Shown: piece by piece, positions 14,401 to 26,400 of the stretch
How the letters are laid out: the number at the start of each line of letters is the position of its first letter
How positions within the stretch are numbered: position 1 is the first letter of the stretch
Assembly (NCBI GenBank): GCA_036873755.1
Contig: JAVTVY010025215.1
Location: 1-64,000 of the forward strand
Length of the DNA: 64,000 bases
Direction: 5' to 3'
Origin: Hanleya hanleyi
Taxonomy: Eukaryota > Mollusca > Polyplacophora > Lepidopleurida > Hanleyidae
Program-made: the position numbers and the translations under genes
Notes under the pieces: generated by a model
What the model was told of the DNA's origin: nothing
The model's input: only the letters and a program-made list of their open reading frames with translations
Database searches by the model: none

Positions 14401-17400
14401 GCAGCCGCAAGTAGGATTTCATCCAACAAAAACGATAAAATGCGATCAATTTTCGTAAATACCTTTTTGAAGACTAGATCTATCTTGGATATAAATTCTA
14501 TGATATAATGTCACAGGTGCCATTTAAATTTCACATGATTTAGTCAACAACAAAGCTTTTTGCATTTCTAATTGCAGAAATTAGGGAAATAGTTGTCTTT
14601 GACATATCAAAGTTGACATAAACTTTCCATTGGTGCTCGAAGTTTACCACGTACATAACTTCTTTTTTATTGCAATGTCTTAATGCAGCCAAATAATTAA
14701 TAATTACAGCATTCAGCATCATCATAATTTCCTCCCAAGGTCATGAGAAGCTAAAGATTAATTAACAGAGGCCTTAGTCCAAATTTAGAATTTATTTTGT
14801 TCCACCAGTTATTGGATAATGGAAGACTGGTACAGTAACTTGAATCATAAAAAAATAAATTATTTAATTGGCACTTTCCACTATAGTTCAAGTTGATCCC
14901 TGGACAATGTTGTCTGGACTCGATGGCAGTGGGCAGTGCACCGACACCTACCTGGCCGCTTGATCTCCGGTTTGTCATTCCGAGTGCTACCCTATGTCTT
15001 TAACCCAGAATATATTTTTAATCGATAACTGATCTATTTTAACCTGAGGTTGCCAGGGTTATCATGTAACTTGTAATCTTGTTGGTCCTTTCTTGGAATT
15101 GTGGGAATATTTTATCCATATTATCATATTTACACCAGTTATCAGTAGTTGAATCTCGCTCCATGTTATAAACATAGGTGAGAGATCATGAGAACAACCT
15201 GAAGCTCACATTGGCCCACATGCTGTGCACCAGTGTCGCCAACACTGGGGCAAGACAGCATTGTCCAAGGATTAATGTGGGAAGCTGCCATTGGGATTAT
15301 ATTTTTTTCATAGCTAATAATTGTTCAAAGACAATATGACATGAATGAGGGTAAGTGATTCAGACAAGTTTCATTGTATACGGCATCCTCACATTACCAA
15401 TATTTATATCCAATTATTTTCAGGATGACACTTTATTGAGCCAGTTGTGCATCTCGAGCCAGTTGTGCATTGGTATATATATATAATATGTGCTTTAGGA
15501 GCTGTGCCGTTATTGTATACCAATATTGTCCATTTGTGTATTAAGATTCTGCATGTGCAACCTAATAATTGTATGATATTGTTTCATTGAATGTATGATA
15601 TTCAAAGTGTGAGTAACTATATGATTTGTGTTTGTCAGGATGATGACTCCAATCTGAAGATAGATATGACCAACAGTAAGTCTAAACTTCAGAAAGCCAT
15701 CCAGGATATTGTACAGATGATCTTTGATATCGACAGCATGAAGAGGGCCATGAAGGAGTTTGAGGTAGGAAAATACACATCTGTTAACCAGGGTTCATAC
15801 GGGTCCTGGATTTCCTTGAACATCCGAGAAAATAAATTACAGGACCTGAAAATCCTTGAATTCTGACAATATTTGTAAAGAGTCATGGAAAAGTTCTTTT
15901 ATTGTCTTCTCTCCCCTAAAATATCTGCCACAGTTAATTACTGAAATTTCTTTCTTACGAACTGAATTTATTCTTTGATCTATAGTCAGATCTGTAGGAA
16001 ACGTGATAGTTCAAATACATTTTGATTTCAATCTAATGTACGTTGTTCAATTTGCTGGATGAAACCTGGTAAAAGATGTTGGAAAATGTACAGGAAAATT
16101 CAGTTGAACATTCACCAAGAAATCTACATTTTCTTTATATTCGCAGATTGACTTGAAAAAGATGCCTCTTGGCAAGCTGTCCAAAAGACAGATTGAATCA
16201 GCATACTCAGTCCTGAATGAACTTCAGAAGGTATGACTATAGATTTTGTGGAAGAGTATAAATATAGCACCATCATGAATATAGCACCATCATAAATATA
16301 GCACCATCATGAATATAGCACCATCATGAATATAGCACCATCATGAATTGAACGGAGTCAAATTTCCCTTCCATGTATTAGACCTGGTAGAGAAGATTGT
16401 TGTAATTTACTGCAGATCTAAAAATGGGTTCTTACATAATGATGTGATTGTGGTGTATTTGAACAAGCCAAAATGATTTGTAGTTTGTCATGACCTTGCT
16501 GTGAATTATCTGCTTTGAGGACTTGAGACGGTTTCCAGACATTTCGAGAAATAAAATGTCTATATTAATATACTTTTACAAGAGGTAGTGAAAACCTCAA
16601 CATTCAAGATAATTGATGAAAAATATGGGGGCACCATGCTTACTTTAACATTATCTGGGAGTTTGTATGGTCAATGGCAAAATGAGCCTTACGTTTTTAC
16701 CCCTCAGCCAATTTTGGCCATGGGGTATTGCCGTCATCTTGTACGTCCGTCTGTCCGTACGTCCGTACGTGAGCGAGATAGCCGGAAAACGGTTCCACTG
16801 ATATTCCAAATTTGGTATGCTTATTTACCTAGTCCAGGACCAGAAGCCTATTGAATTGGGACCTGATTGAGTGGAAACCTTGGCGGCCATCTTTAATTTT
16901 ATGCAAAATGTATAATGATCCATATCTCGGAAACCTTAACTGTTCGATACGAAAGTTGGTATACATCATCGATACATCAAGCAACTTTCAATGAATTACC
17001 AAACCGGCTTTTCTGATTAGCTGGAAATCCTGGAGGCCATCTTTAATTTATGCGAAATCGATAATGATACATATCTCTGTTACCATTCAATTGTTTTATA
17101 TGAAAGTTGGTAAACATCATCGATACATCCAGATACTTTAAATCGAGACCTGATTGACCGAAAACCGTTCCGGCCATCTTTAATTTATGCAAAAACTTTA
17201 ATGGTATATATCTTTGATACCATTTAAGTGTTCTATAACTTGGTATACAGCATCGATGTATCAAGAGACTTGCAATGAATAACCACATCAGCTGCCATCT
17301 TTACTTTATGCAAAATCATTAATGATCTCGTCCTCTGATACCGTTCAAGTGCTCGATGTAAAATTTGGTATACATCATCGATGCATCAAGTGACTTACGA

Positions 17401-20400
17401 CAAATGACAGTTCTGGTTTCTCTGATTGGGCGGAAACCTTGGTGGCCATCTTTAATTCATGCAAAATCTTTAATGATGTGTATCTCTGATACCATTTCAG
17501 TGTTCTATACGAAACTTGGTATACAGCATCAATGTATCAAGAGACTTTCAATGAATAACCACATCAGTTCCTCTTGAGTGGCGGGAAGGATGAGCGGCCA
17601 TCTTAAAATTTGGTATACATCATTGATGCATCAAGAAACTTATGTAATGAATACCGGTTTCTCTGATTGGACGGAAACCTTAGGGGTCATTTCTAATTGC
17701 AAAATTTTTGATAATCTGTATATTTGTGACTTGACTGCTTGGTGTTCCTGACATCTTGGTTCAAATTGAATACATTATGAATGTACCCAGAGCCAAGAGG
17801 TTTTCAGATGCGCAGCTTCGTATTCGGAGTTACACTACTCGTCTATTGTATGGTCTACTTTAATGATTTAACCCAACTATAATATATATGAGATTAGACA
17901 GGAATTCCTACAAAAAAAAAGAGAAAAAGCAGTGTCATTTTCTTCAAAATACCTCTGTGGTTTTTATGGAGCAATGCTAAAAGGAGAATCCAATAAACAA
18001 GGGGTGTCACCAGGCTTCTCTTCAAGACGGTACAGTGCCTGATCAACCATAGTCATATAGCAAACTTACCCCGATTTGTGCAGTCAGTTTACCAGCTTTC
18101 TTCCTTTAATATAAATATCTATTCAATTTTATTCAAATACAAATATCCCTATTTTGGCCGATGCACATCTCAAGTCAAAGTTATTGGTATAAACTCTCAT
18201 GAAAAGTGAACTTTGCCAATTAGACATGCTCTAATACTGATCCTGTGATACTGTTATGTTTTCCAGCTGACCGAGGAGGGAGGGAGCCAGACAAAGTTCC
18301 TGGATGCATCCAATCGTTTCTATACCTTGATCCCCCATGATTTTGGCATGAAGAAGATGCCAATGTTGGACACTCCTGAGATCATTAAAGTGAGTCAGTA
18401 GCTATATAGTTGTCTCTTTATGTATTCTCTTTACCCTACAAAACTGGATAATATGCTACATGACTTCGCTGGTAGTATATAAACTGCTGCCAGTATTAAA
18501 ATTCAACAACTGCCCACTGATGTAACAGCACTGCAAAAATTCATCCCAATAAAAATGTATACATCCCAGTAGCACAATCCCAGAACTCAACAAGGTTGGT
18601 GTATTTTGTATCTGTTATCCTATTTGAACAGACCAAGACGGAGATGTTGGATAACCTGTTGGATATAGAGGTGGCTTATAGTCTCATGAAAGGTGGAGAT
18701 GGAGGGGATGATCCTATTGATGCTCACTACAGGAAACTCAAAACTAAAATGGAGGTATGTTCAGATCATTTGGAAAATACTGAAACACAGAATTATGTAA
18801 CTCAGAAAATCCATACTGAAATAACTCAAAATTGAAGTGTGAATCTGTAACTCTAAACATAGAATTGAAATGAGTAATGAATTCTAGATATTCTGTTGGA
18901 TGGATCAATGATGCAGAAATCCTTTGCACAGCACATTACTGGTCTCTTCAATAAGTAAGCACAGGAAATGACTCCCTCTCTGATCCTGATGAGGCACTTG
19001 AATACGTCTTGTAATATTCGGATTAAAATCCATATAGAAATGAATAATATATTCCCCATTTGTCTATTTCTAGGTTCTTGACAAGAAATCAGATGAGTTT
19101 ACAAGACTGGTGGACTATGTGAAGAATACGCATGCTGCAACTCACAATCAATATGACCTAGAAGTCAAGGAGGTAAATAAGATTTTCTGACCTGGAATAA
19201 ACGGTCCAACTCCAACCTTGCAACCATTCCATTGTCTGTCTGTCTGTCTGATATCTGGGATAATAACCAAGTGGAAGCATTATAATCTTTTATACATGTT
19301 GCATCATCCCCTTCATCCAAGAACTGCTACAGGCAGTGGTTCTCTTCAGGTACTCTGGCTTCCTCCACCAACCAAACTGGCTGTCACCATATGAGTGAAA
19401 TAACCTTGAGTGTGACGTTAAACCCCCCCCTTCCCACAAGACTGCTAACATACATACATGTTGGGACATTGAACATGCAAACAGATTCTAAAAAAAGCAA
19501 AGCATTCATTTCTCTAGCATTAGAGAAAGAAAATATTTTGAATGTACTTTGTTTAAGATGATCACCTTCAATGATGAATGTAGAGTTATACATTGGTGTA
19601 GTATAGCTATTCCTGGTCCATCCCCTCTAGCATGTTGGGGAAACTTGAGGTGCTGGCTTTCATACTTGCGTGGCATGAGTTATTACATTATTAGTTTCAC
19701 CATTTTGTTTCTTCAATTCCAGGCAATCAAGATAACGAGAGAAGGAGAAGCCCAGAGGTTCGCTCCCTTTAAGGACTTGGGCAATCGTAAGCTACTCTGG
19801 CATGGTTCTCGTACCACCAACTATGCTGGTATTCTCTCCCAGGGATTACGTATTGCACCACCAGAAGCTCCTTGTGTATGTATTTAATCTTCATGATATG
19901 TACAGTAAGAGTATGCCAAAGAGCATCAATGCAAAATGACACCTTTCAGAAATAAGAACTTGTATGTGGAAATTAGTCCTGCAGACTTTAGTCAAAGGGT
20001 TATAATGTTTTTGCCTTGTCTGTCCATCTGTTATTCCGTAAAGTTTAACCCTTTGATACTTTTACCGACCAGAACTGGTCGAAGCAAAATTTTTATATTT
20101 CAACACCACACAAAAATATTACTCTAAATGCTCATGGAATGACTGCTCATCAGGGGTGCACATTTTATGATAAGACTAGCACAATAGGAGCATAAGTAAA
20201 CTGGAAGTGGTAGTTCTGTGGTATAATCTGATTGGATAGGTATTGTCCCCCATTGGGACATGTAGTCCAGGGGAGACAAATCTTAACTACTGAATGTTGT
20301 TTCTGTGTATCATGTTGTTTGGGGGGCAGCATTAGTGTACCCGATTCAAATGCTATTCTTTCCTATTTTGTTCCAGACTGGTTACATGTTTGGTAAAGGT

Positions 20401-23400
20401 ATCTATTTTGCTGACATGGTATCTAAGAGTGCCAACTACTGCCGTACTAGTAAAGCAGATCCCATTGGACTTATGCTGCTCTGTGACGTGGCCTTGGGAA
20501 ATATGTAAGATATCTAACATGTCTTAACTGGACTTGAATCTTCAATCTTTACGATAATTTTAGTAAACCGTAACTATAACATCATAACCCTGTTACATGT
20601 GTAGCTCTATCTGTCCTCATCAAAATGTGCTTAGGACTGGTGGGGGGAAGACACCCTTTTCTGACCCCAACCACCCGCATCCCATTTACCATAGACTGAG
20701 AAATCCCCCCCCCCCATCCCATGTACTACTTCTGAAATAGCCATTAGGATAGTATTAGAGGGGATTTCCAGTAGCGAGGAAAGATGGGGAGTCGAAAATG
20801 GCATTTGATGCACACTGAGGACTGGGGAATATTAAAGTTGTCCAGCCAATAAGGGGCCATCCAAGTATTATGTACTCAAAAAAATTGGAATTTTTTACCC
20901 CCTTCCCATGCACAACATTTAACTCAGCATACAAAAAGAAGAATCCTGATTTTTATACCCTCCGTTATGAAGTATAGGGGGGTATTCTGGATTCAGCTTG
21001 TCCATCCGTCCATACCTCCGGACGTCTGTCTGTCCGAATTCGACGTTAACGCTCTAGAATCTGAACCATTCCATCTAGAGACTTCAAATTTGTTTATACA
21101 GCATTGATGTGTGGCAAAGCACAAGCCTATTGAAATTGGATACATTTCGATGGGTTTTGTGGTTTCCATGGCAACAAGACGAAAAATATTCATGTAACGA
21201 CATTAACGCTCTAGAAGCTGAAGCTGGATATATTTGAATGGTTTTTGTGGTTTGCATGGCAGCAAAACAGAAAATATCCATGTAATGAAGTTAACGATCA
21301 AGCCGAACTGTTGAAGCTGGGGATTTCAAATTTGGTATGCAGCATTTCTGTGTGACAAAGCACAAGTGTATTGAAATTGGGTACATTTCGATGGTTTTTG
21401 TGCTTTCCATGGCAGCAAGACAGAAAATATCCATGTAACTATAACGATGTTAACGCTCTACAAGCTGGAGATTTCAAATTTGGTTGGCAAAGCACAAACC
21501 TATTCAAATTGGGTACATTTTGATGTTTTTTGTGGTTCCCATGGCAACTAAATGGAAAATATTCATATAATTATGTTGACGCTCTAGAAGCCGAACCATG
21601 CAGCTGGAGACTTCAAATTCGGTATGCAACATTGTTGTGTTTCAATGCACAGTTGGGTACATTTTGATGCTTTCAGTGGTTTCCATGGCAACCAAATGAA
21701 AAATATCCATATGACATTAACACAATGGAAGAAGAACTGTTGCAGCTCAAACATCAAATTTGTTATACAGCATTTGTGTGTTAAAGGCCACATCTGTGTA
21801 AGTTGGGTATATTTCGATGATTTTTAATGGTTTCCATGGCAACATAACAGAAAATATCCATATAACTATTTTAATGCTCCAGATGCCAAACCGCTACAGC
21901 TAGATAATTCTAATTTGGTATACAGCATTGTTGTTTGGTAAAGGACAAATTCATTATGTCTCCCCCAACTATGTTGGGGGGAGACATCTAGTGTTTGTGC
22001 TGTCTGTCTGTCTGGATGGATGGATGGATGGATGTCTGTCCGTCCCCTTGCCTTGTCTGCAAGATATCTTGAGAACTACTGGACGGAATTTCACCCCACT
22101 TGAATGGAAGCTTCAGTGGGATAGCCCCCTCATTTGATTAGGTTTTGGTGTGTGTGCGTGCATTCATCCATGTCCGGTGTCCATCCGTCCGTCCATCTAC
22201 TTGTACATGTATATACAGGGCTTGTCTGCAAGATATCTGGAGAACTACTGGACGGAATTTTACCAAACTTGGATGGAAGCTTCATTGGGATAGCCCCCTC
22301 ATTTGATTAGGTTTTGGCGTATGTGGGTGCATTCATCCATGTCCGGTGTCCATCCATCCGTCCATCTACTTGTACATGTATATACAGGCCTTGTCTGCAA
22401 GATATCTTGAGAACTACTGGACGGAATTTCACCCCACTTGGATGGAAGCTTCAGTGGGATAGCCCCCTCATTTGATTAGGTTTTGGTGTGTGTGCGTGCA
22501 TTCATCCGTGTTTGGTGTCCGTCCATCTACTTGTACATGTATATACAGGCCTTGTCTGCAAGATATCTTGAAACTACTGGACGGAATTTCACCAAACTTG
22601 GATGGAAGCTTCATTGGGATAGCCTCTCATTTGTTTAGGTTTTGGTGTGTTTGTGCGTTCATCCGTGTCCATCGTCCGTCCGTCCGTCCGTCCATCTTCA
22701 TGTACATGTATATACAGGCCTTGTCTGCAAGATATCTTGAGAACTACTGAACGGATTTCACCACACTTGGGTGGAAGCTTCAGTGGGATAGCCCCCCTCA
22801 TTTGATTATGTTTTGGTGTGTGTGCGTGCATTCGTCCATGTCCGGTGTCTGTCCGTCCGTCCATCTACTTGTACATGTATATACAGGGCTTGTCTGCAAG
22901 ATATCTGGAGAACTACTGGACGGAATTTCACCCCACTTGGATGGAAGCTTCAGTGGGATAGCCCCCTCATTTGATTAGGTTTTGTTGTGTGTGCGTGCAT
23001 TCATCCATGTCCGGTGTCCGTCCGTCCGCCCGTCGATCTACTTGTACATGTATATACAGGGCTTGTCTGCAAGATATCTGGAGAACTACTGGACGGAATT
23101 TCACCAAACTTGGACGGAAGCTTCATTGGGATAGCCCCCTCATTTGATTAGGTTTTGGTGTATGTGGGTGCATTCATCCGTGTCGAGTGTCCGTCCATCC
23201 GTCATCTACTTGTACATGTATATCCAGGCCTTGTCCGCAAGATATCTTGAGAACTACTGGACGGAATTTCACCCCACTTGGATGGAAGCTTCAGTGGGAT
23301 AGCCCCCTCATTTGATTGGTTTTGTTGTGTGTGCGTGCATTCATCCATGTCCGGTGTCCGTCCGTCCATCCATCTACTTGTACATGTATATACAAGGCTT

Positions 23401-26400
23401 ATCTGCAAGATATCTGGAGAACTACGGACGGAATTTCACCAAACTTGGATGAAAGCTTCATTGGGATAGCCCCCTCATTTGACTAGGTTTTGGTGTGTGT
23501 GCATGCGTTCATCCGTGTCCAGTGTCCGTCCGTCCGTCCATCTACTTGTACATGTATATACAGGCCTTGTCTAAAAGATATCTTGAGAACTACTGGACGG
23601 AATTTCACCACACTTGGATGGAAGCTTCAGTGGGATAGCCCCCCTCATTTGATTATGTTTTGGTGTGTGCGTGCATTCATCCATGTCCGGTGTCCGTCCG
23701 TCCGTCCATCTACTTGTACATGTATGTACAATGAAAATCGCTTCTTTGTAATTAATATTTCTAGATACGCAGCTTTGTTTAAGATACTTATTGCTACATT
23801 AATTTTACAGCACTTTCCCTTAAATTATGTGCCCATTCAAGGCAAGGTGGGAGGTTGGGGGAGACTTATGTTTTTGCTCAAAAAAACAACCAGCATAGGC
23901 TTCATGCCGGAGCGGCAACTCAAGGGTCAAAGCGGAACCTCTAGTTTAAATTGAATTCTTATGATATTTGTCTGAATAAAGAACTGTTCTTGGCCAGAAA
24001 GTTGTTCATGGTCATTCACCCCTTCAAAAAATGTCTGATGAAATCATTACAGTGCCAAGGGTCAAATTGCAATTTCTATTTTCCTGTCACCATTTCGGAT
24101 TTTACAAATAAATCAAAAAGGAATCACCCGATTCTTTCCACATTCGCTACACATGTACCTTGAGGAATGATGTCTCCAACAAAAACCATCTTTCCTTCTC
24201 GGGTTCTTTTATTATAGCATGATACATCAGATGAACGTATTTTTCTTGTGAATATCTCACTAAGTCCTATCACGTGGGGAAACGGGGGGTATTTCTGTAA
24301 TCTTTGATTACAGATATCAAAAATACAATGACCACACACATCTAACCAGCTGTAACTCAAGGGTCAAAGCGGAATCTCTAGTTAGAACACCCCTTCTCCC
24401 CTTCCCGCTACATATGTAATATTTGAATGCCCCCGAAGGCCATAAGTTTGGTTAAAAGGTCATGTAAGGACAGCTGTGGAGTCCCCAAATGAACCTGAAG
24501 TTAAAAAAGGCATCAGACACCCATTGGAGCTTGGAATCTTTTTGGTCTGAAGGTAATAAAACTAATTCAGTATAGCTATCAGGATGGAAAGATATGCGGA
24601 CAGAAACATGACATTTACATTTAATAACATTCTGCAACATGTGCAAGTTTATATCTGTCACCATTGAAAGATATCCTGGATGGTATTTGAGGCAGATCCC
24701 AGTGGATGATAGGGTGGGGACAAAAAGGTTAAATCTCTCTTCAAAGGATGAGGTAAATATAATTTTATTACCACATAGTTGCAGATGTAACATTGTTGAA
24801 TTTTCCATTGATATCAGCATCTATCATGTGTCACTTCATATTTTTTGCAGGCATGAACTAACTGGTGCAAGCTACGTTACAAAATTACCAAAGGGCAAAC
24901 ATAGTACCAAAGGTATAGATACAAGTTCCCTTCTGTTTCATTTACTACCAAAAGCTTTTATCTCTCAGATCAATTTTGGTCTTCAAATTGATATTCTCTG
25001 AATTTATTTGCCTGTGACAGTCTGTCCATGTGTATCTGTGGCTGAGTGATTGGAGCTGTACAGCTGTAAATATCTCCTGTAACTTAGTAGAAGGTGGTGC
25101 AAATGTCTTTATTCACGTGCCTAGTCATGGGATCTGGTGAATTTGACATGAATCCCTATACGTAACTACTCAGTGTCGAAGATAACCTCAGATTATCTTA
25201 ATTGAAGAAAATTCAACTTTAATACTTGGTTAAATTTTGTGAATACTGAAAATTTGATGGAAATAGTATGTTTTTTTGTTGGCATTTGATGACTAACTTA
25301 CTGATCATCCACCTGTGTTTTAGGTATTGGTATGACTGCACCTGATCCTGCACAGGCATACGTGACAGAGGATGGTATGGAGATACCAATGGGTGCAGGT
25401 GTCAATCTACCTGGTCGATCCAGTCTCCTCTACAATGAGTATCCTTTCCGTTGTGTCATTGCATGTGTAAAAGCTTTCGTTGTGTTGAAACCCAGCTCAA
25501 AGGTTAGGTCTGTAAGTATGCTGCAAAATAACATTAACTACCTCACTATTTCTTTCTTGGATCCAATGAAATTTGTTCAGTGAAAAGCTCATTATGAATA
25601 GCCTTTAAACATATTGTTCATGGTAATGTGAGCATGAAGAACAAAATCATTTCCCCTCGTCATTTGTAAAAATGTTGACAAGCAAACAAATGTGGTTTCA
25701 TTTAGTGAGAATGTTTCCAAGCCATCAGACTCCAGGGCCTGATCTAGACTTTTAATTTGGGTACCCATACATGGCGCAGAGTGTGACAAGTTATAGGGAA
25801 ATAGCCCATGAAAGCTGTGGGAATATTAAATGGTCTAATACTGCCTGATAACTTAATATTTGGCAATAGTACTTGCATTAGTATAGGTTTCAGCCTGTTC
25901 AGGGAAGGAATTTTCTAAAAAAAGATAATAAAAAATATTTGTTTTTTTTCGTTTGGACATCCAAATTCATGGCACCCAAACCCGTTATAACAGGATCAAA
26001 AAACAGCCTTGGGTCATTCTACAATTGCATTCTGAGAGTACAAAATGTACTGCAGATTAAGAGTTTATATGATGAATTTGAATTACGAATCTCCATCACT
26101 GCCTTAATTATCGATTAATGACATAAGTAGTATGTGATTCCAAAAGTTGGGAGTAGAACACCCAATAATCATGCCTCAGTCTATCCAAATGGAAAACTTT
26201 AGCAATAGAATGTTGCTCACTCTGTGATCCAACAGAACAGCAATGAATATTCGTCTTGGTATTAGGGTACAGATGGTTTTGTAAGTGTTCAAATTATACA
26301 GCATTGTCACCATGATCCAGCGTAATGATCTTTCCTGCATTGAGACTGGCCGTTGCCCAGCCCTTTTCATAAAGCTGGTATTTGTACAACCACATTGTAC

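Noticed and set aside
22472..23954. Several 60-154 codon open frames in family C
   Set aside because: They follow the 169-bp tandem units on both strands and contain no known domain.
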